Positions 39,838 through 50,195 of a DNA stretch of 64,000 nucleotides are shown one piece after another. The notes under the pieces were generated by a model. The model saw only the letters and a program-made list of their open reading frames with translations. It had not been told where the DNA came from and made no database searches. How positions within the stretch are numbered: position 1 is the stretch's first letter; each line of letters starts with the position of its first letter. Origin of the DNA: Allobosea sp. 117 (GTDB lineage: Bacteria; Pseudomonadota; Alphaproteobacteria; Rhizobiales; Xanthobacteraceae); NCBI RefSeq assembly GCF_000702305.1, contig NZ_JNLC01000011.1, forward strand, positions 124,001 to 188,000, in the 5' to 3' direction. The position numbers were made by a program, and so were the translations under genes.

Positions 39838-39885
39838 GAGCACTTTCTTGTCGTTCGGATGTGTCCATCCGACGGGAAAGGGCTC
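39838..39885. repeat. Dispersed palindromic intergenic element, copy 3 (reverse orientation)
   Basis: GAGCACTTTCTTGTCG, a CGGATG/CATCCG hairpin and GGGAAAGGGCTC match the reverse complement of 28449-28496 with several changes that keep the stem. It ends 15 bases before the VOC gene and so lies in its leader. Confidence 0.65.
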
Positions 39886-39900
39886 ACCGGAGAACACGAC

Positions 39901-40311
39901 ATGCGACCCAATCGGTCGATGCCCGCCTGCACCGTGATCCCGGAGCTCGCCTATGCCGATGTCGCAACCGCCGCGACCTGGCTGTGCGACGCGTTCGGCT
40001 TCACGCTGCGGCTGGCGATAGGCGATCACCGCGTCCAGCTCAATGTCGGCGACGGTGCCGTCGTGCTGACGCGCTCGGCGGATGGCGCGGCGCCCGGTGA
40101 CGCCGTCATGGTGCGCGTCGAGGACATGGACGCGCATTTCGAGCGCGCGAAGCGCGGCGGCGCGCGGATCGCGAGCCTGCCGGCCGATTATCCGTACGGC
40201 GAGCGGCAATACACGGCGCTGGACCTTGCCGGCCGGCGCTGGACGTTCTCGCAGTCGATCGCCGACGTCTCTCCCGAGAGCTGGGGCGGCGCACCCGGCG
40301 CGGTCGGCTGA
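39901..40311 (+). CDS. VOC superfamily (glyoxalase/bleomycin-resistance fold) protein
   Basis: 136 residues from the ATG at 39901. The paired beta-alpha-beta-beta-beta modules of the vicinal-oxygen-chelate fold are recognisable: VIPELAYADVATAATWLCDAFGF opens it and the repeat half runs from VEDMDAHFERAKRGGARI to YTALDLAGRRWTFSQ. Substrate and metal are unknown; many such proteins are annotated as glyoxalase-like. A palindromic repeat lies just upstream. Convergent with folC, 11 bases away. Confidence 0.75.
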   Translation: MRPNRSMPACTVIPELAYADVATAATWLCDAFGFTLRLAIGDHRVQLNVGDGAVVLTRSADGAAPGDAVMVRVEDMDAHFERAKRGGARIASLPADYPYGERQYTALDLAGRRWTFSQSIADVSPESWGGAPGAVG

Positions 40312-40322
40312 GGCGCGATCCG

Positions 40323-41693
40323 TCAGTCCGGCAGGTTGCCGTTCTCGGCCAGTACCGCGCCGGCGAGATAGAGCGAGCCGGCGATCAGCACGCGCGGCGG
40401 CGGACCCACCGGATAGTCGCGCAGGCCATCGAGCGCCTCGGCGACGCTGCCGGCTACCGAACCGGCGATGCCCTGCGCGGCGGCCGAGGCGGCGATCGCT
40501 TCCGGCGGCTGGCCGCGCTGGGTGAGGTTGCCGGCCTCGCCGGGCACCGGCACCGCGATCAGCTCGCGGGCGAGGCCGGCGAAGGGTGCGAGGAAGGTGC
40601 CGGCATCCTTGCTGCCGAGCATGCCGACGATCAACACCAGCGGGCGCGGCGCGCGGTCCTCGATGTCGGCGAGCGCGCTGGCCAGCGCCTGCCCCCCGGC
40701 GGCGTTGTGGCCGCCGTCGAGCCAGACCTCGGTGCCCTCCGGCGCGCGGGCGGTGAGCGGCCCGGGTCCCAGCCGCTGCAGGCGGGCCGGCCATTCCGCC
40801 GCCCGTACGCCCTGCTCGAAGGCGGAGGCCGGCAGGACGAGCCCGGCGGCGCGCAGCGTCGCCACCGCGAGGCCGGCATTCTCGATCTGATGCGGGCCGA
40901 CGAGGCGCGGACGCGGCAGGTCGAGCAGGCCCGCCTCGTCGGACACGATCAGCCGACCGCCTTCCTCATAGGCCTGGAACTGCTCGCCCATGATGTAGAG
41001 CGGCGCCCCGGCACGCGCCGCCTGGCGCTCGATGGCGCGCAGCGCTTCGGCGGGCTGGCGGGCGACGACGCCGATGACGCCGCGCTTGAGGATGCCGGCC
41101 TTCTCGGCCGCGATCTTCTCCACCGTGCCGCCGAGGAACTCGACATGGTCGATGGAGACCGGGGTGATGACGCTGGCGAGCGGGCGCTCGACCACGTTGG
41201 TGGCATCGAGCCGCCCGCCGAGGCCCACCTCCAGCAGCAGCACGTCGGCCGGCACCTCGGCGAACAGCAGGAAGGCGCTCGCCGTGGTGATCTCGAAGAA
41301 GGTGATGGGGGCGCCGTCATTGGCCCGCTCGGCGCGGTCGAGGGCGCCCGCGAGGCGCTCGTCGTCGACGAGATGGCCGGCGAGGCGGATACGCTCGTTG
41401 AAGCGCACGAGGTGGGGCGAGGTGTAGACGTGCACGCGCTTGCCCGCCGCCTCCAGCACGGCGCGCATGACCGCGACGGTCGAGCCCTTGCCGTTGGTGC
41501 CGGCGACATGGATCACCGGCGGCAGACGCCGCTCGGGATTGCCGAGCCGGTCGAGCAGCCGGTGCATGCGATCGAGCGACAGGTCAATGAGCTTCGGATG
41601 CAGCGCGAGCAGCCGCTCCAGAATGGCGTCGGTCGGCCCCGGCCGGATGCCACGCGGGCCGGGCGACCCGGGGGCGGCGACGGGCGCTGGCAT
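40323..41693 (-). CDS. folC: Bifunctional folylpolyglutamate/dihydrofolate synthase
   Basis: 456 residues of the Mur-ligase-like family. The P-loop is IHVAGTNGKGSTVA, and PHLVRFNERIRL, ITFFEITTASAFLLFAE, LEVGLGGRLDATN and WLDGGHNAAGG follow in the usual order. It adds glutamate to dihydropteroate and to folates. It is the last gene of trpF-trpB-trpA-accD-folC, starting 19 bases after the accD stop. The N-terminal 20 residues are Pro/Gly-rich, so the true start could lie slightly downstream. Confidence 0.93.
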   Translation of the reverse strand: MPAPVAAPGSPGPRGIRPGPTDAILERLLALHPKLIDLSLDRMHRLLDRLGNPERRLPPVIHVAGTNGKGSTVAVMRAVLEAAGKRVHVYTSPHLVRFNERIRLAGHLVDDERLAGALDRAERANDGAPITFFEITTASAFLLFAEVPADVLLLEVGLGGRLDATNVVERPLASVITPVSIDHVEFLGGTVEKIAAEKAGILKRGVIGVVARQPAEALRAIERQAARAGAPLYIMGEQFQAYEEGGRLIVSDEAGLLDLPRPRLVGPHQIENAGLAVATLRAAGLVLPASAFEQGVRAAEWPARLQRLGPGPLTARAPEGTEVWLDGGHNAAGGQALASALADIEDRAPRPLVLIVGMLGSKDAGTFLAPFAGLARELIAVPVPGEAGNLTQRGQPPEAIAASAAAQGIAGSVAGSVAEALDGLRDYPVGPPPRVLIAGSLYLAGAVLAENGNLPD

Positions 41694-41712
41694 GGCAGGA
41701 GGACCCTGCGGC

Positions 41713-42645
41713 TCAGGCGGACGCCGGCGCGGGCGGCGCGGCGGCGGGAAGCGCGGGCACCTCGCCCGCCGGCTCGATGGTCTCGCGCACGGGCTGCGGC
41801 GCGCGGGTGAGCAGGCGGCAGAGCCGGGCGAGGGTCGCGCGCATGTCGTGACGATGCACCACCATGTCGACCATGCCGTGATCCAGCAGATATTCGGCGC
41901 GCTGGAAGCCCTCAGGCAGCTTCTCGCGGATGGTCTGCTCGATGACGCGCGGGCCGGCGAAACAGATCAGCGCGCCCGGCTCGGCGATCTGCACGTCGCC
42001 CAGCATGGCGTAGGAAGCCGTGATACCGCCGGTCGTCGGGTTGGTGAGCACGACGATATAAGGGAGTTTCGCCTCGCGCAGCTCCTGCACCGCGCAGGTC
42101 GTGCGCGGCATCTGCATCAGCGAGAGGATGCCTTCCTGCATGCGCATCCCGCCGCCGCACGCGAACATGATGAACGGCGTGCCGCGCGAGACGGCGGTCT
42201 CCAGCCCGGTGACGACGGCATCGCCGGCTGCCATGCCGAGCGAGCCGCCCATGAAGCCGAAATCCTGCACCGCGATGGTGACCGGCAGGCCTTCCAGCTT
42301 GCCATAGCCGACCTTCACCGCGTCCTGCGCGCCGGTCTTGGCGCGGGCATCCTTCAGCCGGTCGGTATAGCGCTTCTCGTCGCGGAACTTCAGCGGGTCG
42401 GCGGCGACCTGCGGCAGCGCCACGTCGAACCACTTGCCGCCGTCGAAGATGGAGCGCAGGCGGCTCATCGGGTCCATGCGCATGTGGAAGCCGGAACCCG
42501 GAATGACGAAGAGGTTCGCCTCCAGATCCTTGTGGAACACCATCTGCCCGGTCTCCGGGCATTTCACCCAGAGGTTCTCCGGAACTTCGCGCCGGTTGAG
42601 GAAGCTGTTCAGCTTCGGGCGGACGACATTCGAGATCCAGTTCAA
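41713..42645 (-). CDS. accD: Acetyl-CoA carboxylase carboxyltransferase subunit beta
   Basis: 310 residues with the carboxyltransferase core intact ([45 protein letters not shown]). With AccA it transfers carboxylate from biotin to acetyl-CoA for fatty acid synthesis. The N-terminal zinc ribbon of most AccD proteins is degenerate: only Cys29 ([10 protein letters not shown]) remains, and the second pair position reads VIPGSGFHM. As I recall, rhizobial AccD proteins share this loss, so it is not a local mutation. A C-terminal Ala/Pro tail of about 20 residues follows the core. Confidence 0.95.
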   Translation of the reverse strand: MNWISNVVRPKLNSFLNRREVPENLWVKCPETGQMVFHKDLEANLFVIPGSGFHMRMDPMSRLRSIFDGGKWFDVALPQVAADPLKFRDEKRYTDRLKDARAKTGAQDAVKVGYGKLEGLPVTIAVQDFGFMGGSLGMAAGDAVVTGLETAVSRGTPFIMFACGGGMRMQEGILSLMQMPRTTCAVQELREAKLPYIVVLTNPTTGGITASYAMLGDVQIAEPGALICFAGPRVIEQTIREKLPEGFQRAEYLLDHGMVDMVVHRHDMRATLARLCRLLTRAPQPVRETIEPAGEVPALPAAAPPAPASA

Positions 42646-42751
42646 GGGCTCACTCCGGGATGAGGCGTCGGCTCCGGCCGGACATCGCGGACCGGCGGCG
42701 TCTCATGTAGTCCGCCGCGGCCCGATGGAAAAGGTGCCCGCGCAAACGGGC

Positions 42752-43599
42752 TCACTCGGCGGCGGCACGGCGCACGCCGCGCACCGCCTGCGCCAGCGCC
42801 GAGACCAGCGCAGTGACGGCGGGAACGGTGGCGGGCGTCGCGCGGTCCTCGGCGTCGAGGCTGGCGCGGATCGCGTCGACCAGGGCCGAGCCGACCACCA
42901 CGCCGTCGGCGCCGCCCGCGATGGCGGCGGCGTGCTCCGGCGTCTTCACGCCGAAGCCGACGGCGACCGGCAGGTCGGTGTGCTGCTTGATGCGCGCCAC
43001 CGCCGCGCCGACCACGGAAGGATCGGGCGTCGCCGAGCCGGTGATGCCGGTGATCGAGACGTAGTAGACGAAGCCCGCGGTGTTCGCGAGCACCGCCGGC
43101 AGGCGTTTGTCGTCGGTGGTTGGGGTGGCGAGGCGGATGAAGGCGAGGCCGGCGTCGAGCGCCGGCAGGCAGAGCTCGCGGTCCTCTTCCGGCGGCAGGT
43201 CGACGACGATCAGGCCGTCGACGCCCGCTGCCTTCGCATCGGCGAGGAAGCGGTCGACGCCGTAGATGTAGACCGGGTTGTAATAGCCCATCAGCACGAT
43301 CGGCGTGGTCGTGTCGCCCTCGCGGAAGGCGCGGACCATGGCGAGCGTCTTGGCCAGCGTCTGGCCGGCCTTCAGCGCGCGCAGGCCGGCGGCCTGGATG
43401 GCGGGACCGTCGGCCATCGGATCGGTGAAGGGCACGCCGAGCTCGATCACGTCGGCGCCGGCACCGGGCAGCGCTTTGAGGATCGCGAGCGAGGCGTCAT
43501 AGCCGGGGTCGCCGGCGGTGACGAAGGTGACGAGCGCGGCGCGGCCCTCGCGGGCGCAGGCTGCGAAACGCGCGTCGAGGCGCGTGACCGGACGGGTGC

Positions 43600-43603
<4 letters not shown>
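42752..43603 (-). CDS. trpA: Tryptophan synthase alpha chain
   Basis: 283 residues from a GTG at 43603 that overlaps the trpB stop (GTGA). Catalytic Glu54 and Asp65 lie in [19 protein letters not shown], and phosphate-binding [10 protein letters not shown] is present. It cleaves indole-3-glycerol phosphate and channels indole to TrpB. The four-base overlap gives tight coupling and the expected 1:1 subunit ratio. The 106-base gap to accD holds no gene. Confidence 0.96.
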
Positions 43604-44816
<1,213 letters not shown>

Positions 44817-44820
<4 letters not shown>

Positions 44821-45554
44821 CTGGCCTCGGCTCTTCTGGTCTCGTTCGCCGCGCGCGTCTCGGCCGGCGGGGAGGCGTTCCTGCGGGGGGCACCATCGCC
44901 GGCAGCGGCGCGTGCGGCTTGTATGAAAGCGACGATGCGTGCCGGATCCTTCACACCGGGAGCGCTCTCCACCCCCGACGAGACGTCGACGCCGGGCGCA
45001 TGGGTGATCGCCAGCGCCTCGGCCACGTTCTCGGGGGTCAGGCCTCCTGACAGCATGAAGGGCTTCACCCGGTCAAGCTTGGGCGAGGCGTCGGCGATCA
45101 GATTCCAGTCGAAGACGAGGCCGTTGCCGCCGGGATGCAGCGCCTGAGGCGGCGCCTTGGCGTCCAAGAGCAGGCGGTCGGCGACCGGCTCGAAGCCGCG
45201 CGCGGCGGCGACGTCGGCGGGGGAGGCGATGCCCACCGCCTTCATCACCGGCACCCCGAAGCGCGCGCGGATGGCGGCGACGCGTTCGGCGCTCTCATGG
45301 CCGTGGAGTTGCAGAAGGTCCGGGCGCACGGTCTCAACGATGGCGGCGAGCGCGGCATCATCGGCGTCGACCGTGAGGGCGGCGACCAGCGCGCGACCTC
45401 GCGCCCGCTCCGCCAGCGCGGCGGCGGTCGCGTGGTCGATGTTGCGCGGGCTCTTTTCGAAGAACACGACGCCGACCATGTCGGCGCCGGCGCCGAGCGC
45501 TGCCTCCAGCGCCTCCTGCGTCTTCAGCCCGCAAATCTTGATCGCGATGGACAA
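44817..45554 (-). CDS. trpF: Phosphoribosylanthranilate isomerase
   Basis: 245 residues from a TTG at 45554 preceded by GAGGAG at seven bases; no ATG fits. The barrel begins [14 protein letters not shown] with the catalytic Cys and has [18 protein letters not shown] and GVDVSSGVE with the catalytic Asp. The C-terminal 30 residues are Ala/Arg-rich beyond the family core. It isomerises PRA to CdRP in tryptophan synthesis. First gene of trpF-trpB-trpA-accD-folC here. Confidence 0.94.
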
Positions 45555-45713
45555 GCTGCGTCTCCTCGACCCGCGACCTAGCACGGAAACGGGGACGGAT
45601 GCGAGAGCCGGCCATTTCGGGGAAACCGGGCCGCGTCCCCTCCCGGTAGCCCCGGTATGGCGGCGATGTTCCGCGGCCGCGAATTATCCGCTTCCGTCAC
45701 GACAGGCGTCATG

Positions 45714-45782
45714 TTAGACAAACGCGACTGTGGAATTACTAATTCAACATCGATTTATCGATAAATGACCCCTGAGGGTCAT
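45714..45782 (+). promoter_or_regulatory. Candidate promoter/operator region of the sulfate transporter
   Basis: An AT-rich stretch in otherwise GC-rich DNA. TTAGAC (45714-45719) and TACTAA (45737-45742) are 17 bases apart. Three symmetric elements follow or overlap: GAATT/AATTC (45733-45745), TTATCGATAA (45755-45764) and an ATGACCC/GGGTCAT hairpin (45765-45782) just before the ribosome site. A sulfur regulator of the CysB type could act here; this is inference. Confidence 0.4.
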
Positions 45783-45803
45783 GAAATGCCCCGGAGAATC
45801 CCC

Positions 45804-46838
45804 ATGCGCCTCTCGCGCCGCCGCATCCTTTCCGCTTCCCTCGCCGCCGCCGTCGCCCCGTTCATCGCTGCCGCCCTGCCGGCCGGCGCGGCGCGCGCGC
45901 AGGAGCCGAACTCCATCCTCAACGCCTCCTACGACATCGCCCGCGAGGTGTTCGAGGCGATCAACACCAAGTTCGAGCCGGCCGAGAAGGCCAAGATCGG
46001 CAAGGACATCAAGGTGAACCAGAGCCACGCCGGCACCTCCAAGCAGGCGCGCTCCATCGTCGAGGGCCTCGAGGCCGACGTCGTTACCTTCAATCAGATC
46101 ACCGACGTGACCTTCCTGGTCGACAAGGGCTTCGTCGCCAAGGACTGGCAGACCCGCCTGCCGAACGCCTCCTCGCCCTGGTACTCCTTCCCCGCCTTTC
46201 TGGTGCGCAAGGGCAACCCCAAGGGCGTGAAGAACTGGGACGACCTCGTCCGTGACGACGTGAAGCTGGTGTTCCCCAACCCGAAGACCTCGGGCAATGC
46301 GCGCTACACCTATCTCGCCGCCTATGCCTTCGCGCTGGAGAAGTTCAAGGGCGACAAGGCGCAGGCCGACGCCTTCACCAAGAAGCTTTTGTCCAACGTC
46401 GTGGTGTTCGACACCGGCGGGCGCGGCGCCACCACCTCCTTCGTCGAGCGCGAGCTCGGCGACGTGCTGATCACCTTCGAGGCCGAGACAATCGGCGTGA
46501 AGGACGCCTACAAGGACAAGGGCTTCGAGGTGGTCGTCCCCGAGGTGAGCCTGCTCGCCGAGTTCCCGGTGGCGGTGGTCGACAAGGTGGTGGACAAGCG
46601 CGGCTCGCGGCAGATCGCGACCGACTACCTCACCTTCCTCTATTCGCCCGAGGGCCAGACGGTGGCCGCCGAGTTCAACAACCGTGTGGTCGATCCCGGC
46701 GTCGCCGAGAAGTTCAAGGCGAAGTTCGCGCCGGTGCGCCTCGTCAAGGTCGAGGACGTGTTTGGCGGCTGGGCCAATGTCCAGAAGGAGCACTTCGCCT
46801 CCGGCGGCAAGCTCGACACGCTGTTCGTCGCGCCGTGA
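45804..46838 (+). CDS. sbp: Sulfate-binding periplasmic protein
   Basis: 344 residues from the ATG at 45804, with GGAGAA five bases upstream; earlier in-frame ATGs at 45765 and 45786 lack one. The signal sequence MRLSRRRILSASL... contains a twin-arginine-like SRRRIL motif and ends near ARAQ. The mature protein has the family segments ILNASYDIAREVFEAIN, VNQSHAGTSKQARSIVEGLEADVVTFNQ and FPNPKTSGNARYTYLAAY, which hold the sulfate. It delivers sulfate (or thiosulfate) to the CysT-CysW permease encoded next. Confidence 0.93.
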   Translation: MRLSRRRILSASLAAAVAPFIAAALPAGAARAQEPNSILNASYDIAREVFEAINTKFEPAEKAKIGKDIKVNQSHAGTSKQARSIVEGLEADVVTFNQITDVTFLVDKGFVAKDWQTRLPNASSPWYSFPAFLVRKGNPKGVKNWDDLVRDDVKLVFPNPKTSGNARYTYLAAYAFALEKFKGDKAQADAFTKKLLSNVVVFDTGGRGATTSFVERELGDVLITFEAETIGVKDAYKDKGFEVVVPEVSLLAEFPVAVVDKVVDKRGSRQIATDYLTFLYSPEGQTVAAEFNNRVVDPGVAEKFKAKFAPVRLVKVEDVFGGWANVQKEHFASGGKLDTLFVAP

Positions 46839-46861
46839 GGGTTTGTTCACTGATCAAAGTT

Positions 46862-46953
46862 CGTCATCCCGGCCGAGCGCAGCGAGAGCCGGGATCGTCC
46901 GCCAATTGTCGGCACGCGATCCCGGATCGGCCTGACGGCCGTCCGGGATGACG
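46862..46953. repeat. REP-like inverted element in sbp-cysT spacer
   Basis: CGTCATCCCGG (46862-46872) and CCGGGATGACG (46943-46953) are exact inverted arms around further GAGCCGGGATCG/CGATCCCGGATC symmetry. It lies 23 bases after sbp within a 222-base gap before cysT and could lower downstream expression or protect the sbp message. Confidence 0.75.
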
Positions 46954-47060
46954 GCGAGAGTGGGGGCCGCCTCCCATCGCCTCCGGGCTGGACATTCGTG
47001 TACAAGTGCGGCAATGGCCGGGGCATGCCCCGGCCGTCTCGTCTGTGAGGAGCCCGCTTC

Positions 47061-47882
47061 GTGAGCCGCGTCATACCGGGCTTCCCGCTCTCCTTCGGCA
47101 TCACGCTGCTCTATCTCAGCCTGATCGTGCTGCTGCCGCTCGGCGCGCTGGTGTGGACCGCGCTCGACATCGGCTGGGAGCGCTATATCGCCATCATGAC
47201 CGGCGCGCGGACCGCGAGCGCCTTCCGCGTCACCTTCCTCACCGCTTTCGGCGCGACCGCCTTCAACGCTGTGTACGGCCTTGCGCTGGCCTGGGTGCTG
47301 GTGCGCTACGACTTCCCCGGCAAAAGGCTGCTCGACGCCCTGGTCGACGTGCCCTTCGCGCTGCCGACCGCGGTTGCCGGCATCGCGCTCTCCGCGCTGC
47401 TCGCCAAGAACGGCTGGTTCGGCGCGCCGCTCGCCCAGCTCGGCATATCGGTCGCCTATACCCCGCTCGGCATCGCCGTCGCCATGGCCTTCACCAGCCT
47501 GCCCTTCGTGGTGCGCACGGTGCAGCCGGTGCTGGAGGATCTCGCCGCTGACGTCGAGGAGGCGGCGGCGACGCTCGGGGCCTCCGACGCCCGCATCTTC
47601 GCCCGCGTGATCTTCCCGGCCATCCTGCCGGCCTTCGCGACGGGCTGCGCGCTCGGCTTCGCCCGCTCGCTCGGCGAGTTCGGCGCCATCATCTTCATCG
47701 CCGGCAATCTGCCGCTGAAGACCGAGGTGGTCTCGCTACTGACCTTCATCCGCATCGAGGAATATGACTACCCGGCGGCGGCGGCCATCGCGGCGACGCT
47801 GCTCGGCATCGCCTTCGCGCTGCTGCTCACCATCAACATGCTCCAGCTCTGGCAGCAGCGGCGCATGGGCACGGCGGACTGA
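47061..47882 (+). CDS. cysT: Sulfate ABC transporter permease CysT
   Basis: 273 residues from a GTG at 47061 with GAGGAG eight bases upstream. About six membrane helices; the cytoplasmic EAA loop reads VEEAAATLGASDARIFARVIFP (residues about 170-191), which docks the ATPase. Family segments LPLGALVWTALDIGWERY and ARSLGEFGAIIFIAGNLPLKTEV are typical of CysT/CysU. It forms a heterodimer with CysW, whose gene starts 9 bases downstream. Confidence 0.94.
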   Translation: MSRVIPGFPLSFGITLLYLSLIVLLPLGALVWTALDIGWERYIAIMTGARTASAFRVTFLTAFGATAFNAVYGLALAWVLVRYDFPGKRLLDALVDVPFALPTAVAGIALSALLAKNGWFGAPLAQLGISVAYTPLGIAVAMAFTSLPFVVRTVQPVLEDLAADVEEAAATLGASDARIFARVIFPAILPAFATGCALGFARSLGEFGAIIFIAGNLPLKTEVVSLLTFIRIEEYDYPAAAAIAATLLGIAFALLLTINMLQLWQQRRMGTAD

Positions 47883-47891
47883 GGGACGCAA

Positions 47892-48770
47892 ATGGCACGG
47901 CAACCCCTCCCCGAACCTTCCGCCCGCCCGCGCCAGCGCGTCGGCGACGGGCCGCGCGCGCGCGCCGTGATCATCGGCGGCGTGCTGGCGCTGGCGGCGC
48001 TGGTGCTGGTGGCGCCGCTGGTCGCCATCTTCACGGAAGCCTTCCGGCACGGCGCGGGCGCCTATCTCGCCGCCCTCGCCGCGCCCGACACCCGCTATGC
48101 CGTCTATCTGACGCTGATCACCGCGCTGGTGGTGGTGCCGATCAATATCGGCTTCGGCATCGCTGCCGCCTGGACCATCGCGAAATTCTCCTTCCCCGGC
48201 CGCAACCTGCTCCTTGCGCTGGTCGAGCTGCCCTTCTCGATCTCGCCGATCATCGCCGGTGTCGCCTATCTCTTCGTCTATGGCGCGCAGGGGCTGCTCG
48301 GGCCGTTCCTCGAGGCGCACGACATCAAGATCATGTTCGCGGTGCCCGGCATCATGCTGGCGAGCCTGTTCGTCACCGCGCCCTTCGTGGCGCGCGAGCT
48401 GGTGCCGCTGATGCTGGCGCAGGGCACCGAGGAGGAAGAGGCGGCGGTGACGCTCGGGGCCGGCGGCTGGCGCATCCTGCGCCTTGTCACGCTGCCCAAT
48501 GTCCGCTTCGCCCTGCTCTATGGCGCGGCGCTGTGCAATGCGCGCGTCATGGGCGAGTTCGGCGCGGTGTCCATCGTCTCCGGCAACATACGCGGCCAGA
48601 CCAACACCATGCCGCTGCAGATCGAGCTGCTCTATCAGGACAACAACGCCATCGGCGCCTTCGCGGTGGCGACGCTGCTGACCCTGGTCGCGCTGGTGAC
48701 GCTGATCGCCAAGGTGATCATTGAGCGGATCGACGCCGCCCGCGCTCGGACGACCGGCGCCGGGCACTGA
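47892..48770 (+). CDS. cysW: Sulfate ABC transporter permease CysW
   Basis: 292 residues, six or so membrane helices after a basic N-terminus. The EAA loop is EEEAAVTLGAGGWRILRLVTLP. ARVMGEFGAVSIVSGNIRGQTNTMPL is a CysW signature. Together with CysT it forms the sulfate channel. The expected ATPase gene cysA does not follow: the strand changes 10 bases later at the cyclodeaminase-like gene. The ATPase must be supplied from elsewhere in the genome. Confidence 0.94.
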   Translation: MARQPLPEPSARPRQRVGDGPRARAVIIGGVLALAALVLVAPLVAIFTEAFRHGAGAYLAALAAPDTRYAVYLTLITALVVVPINIGFGIAAAWTIAKFSFPGRNLLLALVELPFSISPIIAGVAYLFVYGAQGLLGPFLEAHDIKIMFAVPGIMLASLFVTAPFVARELVPLMLAQGTEEEEAAVTLGAGGWRILRLVTLPNVRFALLYGAALCNARVMGEFGAVSIVSGNIRGQTNTMPLQIELLYQDNNAIGAFAVATLLTLVALVTLIAKVIIERIDAARARTTGAGH

Positions 48771-48779
48771 GGTGGGCGC

Positions 48780-49739
48780 TCAGCCGTTCAGCCGCTTCCA
48801 GACCAGCTCGGCGCAGGCGAGGTCCTCGATCGCCGTGCCGACCGACTTGAACAGCGTGATCTCGTCAGCCGATCCCCGCCCGGCCGCGGTGCTCCGCGCG
48901 AGCTCGAACAGGTCGCCCTGCACGTCCTCCGCCCGCAGCACGCCGGTCGAGATCGGGATGACCAGGTCGCCGGCCTCTTTGAGCGCGCCGGCGCGGGTAT
49001 CGACATAGACCCGCGAGCGGCGGATCGCCTCGTCGTCGGCCTCGCGCATGGTCGGGGTGAAGCCACCGACGAGGTCGACATGCTGGCCGGGCGACAGCAG
49101 CCGTCCCTCCACCAGCGGCTGCGGCGACATGGTCGCGGAGGTGACGATGTCGGCACCCTCGATCGCCTCCTCGCGCCGGTCGACCGCCTTCGCGTCGAAG
49201 CCCTCGGCGGCGAGGTCGGCAGCGAGCGCCTCGGCGCGCGGGCGGCTGCGGTTCCAGATGCGGATGATGCGGATCGGGCGGGCGCTGGCATGGGCGCGGG
49301 CGAGATAGGGCGCCATGGCGCCGGCCCCGATCACCGCCAGCCGGCTGGCGTCCGGCCGCGCCAGATAGCGGGCGGCGAGCGCGGAGGCGGCCGCCGTGCG
49401 CCAGACCGTGACCGGGCGCGCGTCGAGCACGGCGAGCGGCACGCCGGTGGCGGCGGAGTTCAGGACGATCAGCCCGTTGATGCTCTCGATGCCGCGCGCG
49501 GCGTTGCCGGGACAGACGGTGACCAGCTTGGTGGCGAGCACGTCGTCGTCGGTCCGCTCGTCGGTCCAGGCCGGCATCAGCAGGAAGGTCGCATCCGCGT
49601 CCGGCCGGGCGACGGTGTGGTGATGGCGCACCGGCGTGACGATAGGCCGGCGGAAGGCGGCGTCGAGCGCATCGATCAGCGCGGGAAAGGTGAGGACGCC
49701 GGCGACCTCGGCCGCGGAGACGAAACGCAGGTTTTCCAT
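48780..49739 (-). CDS. Ornithine cyclodeaminase/mu-crystallin family protein
   Basis: 319 residues. The N-terminal substrate domain has RFVSAAEVAGVLTF and MPAWTDE. The Rossmann fold starts at LAVIGAGAMAPYLARAHASARPI (about residue 130), with EGADIVTSATMSPQPLVEG and HVDLVGGFTPTMREAD following. The family includes ornithine cyclodeaminase, alanine dehydrogenase-like and ketimine or pyrroline-2-carboxylate reductases. I cannot assign the substrate. It follows lapA by 7 bases on the same strand and is convergent with cysW. Confidence 0.85.
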   Translation of the reverse strand: MENLRFVSAAEVAGVLTFPALIDALDAAFRRPIVTPVRHHHTVARPDADATFLLMPAWTDERTDDDVLATKLVTVCPGNAARGIESINGLIVLNSAATGVPLAVLDARPVTVWRTAAASALAARYLARPDASRLAVIGAGAMAPYLARAHASARPIRIIRIWNRSRPRAEALAADLAAEGFDAKAVDRREEAIEGADIVTSATMSPQPLVEGRLLSPGQHVDLVGGFTPTMREADDEAIRRSRVYVDTRAGALKEAGDLVIPISTGVLRAEDVQGDLFELARSTAAGRGSADEITLFKSVGTAIEDLACAELVWKRLNG

Positions 49740-49746
49740 GGGGTTC

Positions 49747-50118
49747 TCACGCGGCGGAGCGCCGGTCCGGCAGGCTGGGCGGCGCCGCGAGCGCGGGACG
49801 GCCGGAAGCGGCGGTCATGATCCGCTGGTGCTCGGCGCGAAGCTGCTCGGCCTCGGCGGAAGCACGGCGCGCATCCCGTCCGGCGGCACGGGCGGCGCGG
49901 CGATAGCGGCCCTGGCGGAACCACACGGCGGCGCCGCCGAGCACGACGCCGAGGATCAGCGCGGCGAACAGGAGCACGAAGAGCGGGAGCTGGACGGCGA
50001 GGTTCCCGGCGAAGGGATCGAGCACCAGCGAGACCGCGTGCCGGTTGGCGACGGCGAGCGCCACCACGCCGATCGAGACCGGCAGGACGATGAGCAAAAG
50101 CACGATCCGACGGAGCAC
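49747..50118 (-). CDS. LapA-domain (DUF1049) inner-membrane protein
   Basis: 123 residues from a GTG at 50118 preceded by GGAGGTG six bases upstream; the GTG at 50127 sits inside that site. Two membrane helices (about 5-25 and 45-68) and the central ANRHAVSLVLDPF motif identify the LapA/DUF1049 family, which in E. coli takes part in lipopolysaccharide assembly control. A coiled, Arg/Ala-rich C-terminus follows (RRAARAAGRDARRASAEAEQLRAEH). It is encoded after ihfB, a conserved neighbourhood in Alphaproteobacteria. Confidence 0.85.
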   Translation of the reverse strand: MLRRIVLLLIVLPVSIGVVALAVANRHAVSLVLDPFAGNLAVQLPLFVLLFAALILGVVLGGAAVWFRQGRYRRAARAAGRDARRASAEAEQLRAEHQRIMTAASGRPALAAPPSLPDRRSAA

Positions 50119-50195
50119 GTCAGGCACCTCCAGACAGGAACGCCGTCCGCACCGCCCTCGGGCGCCGCGGACGAGCCGGCGGGACGATGCGGCGA

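Noticed and set aside
45765-45803. The ATGs at 45765 and 45786 as starts of sbp.
   Set aside because: Neither has a ribosome site, the first lies in a hairpin, and the ATG at 45804 gives a clean signal sequence with GGAGAA upstream.
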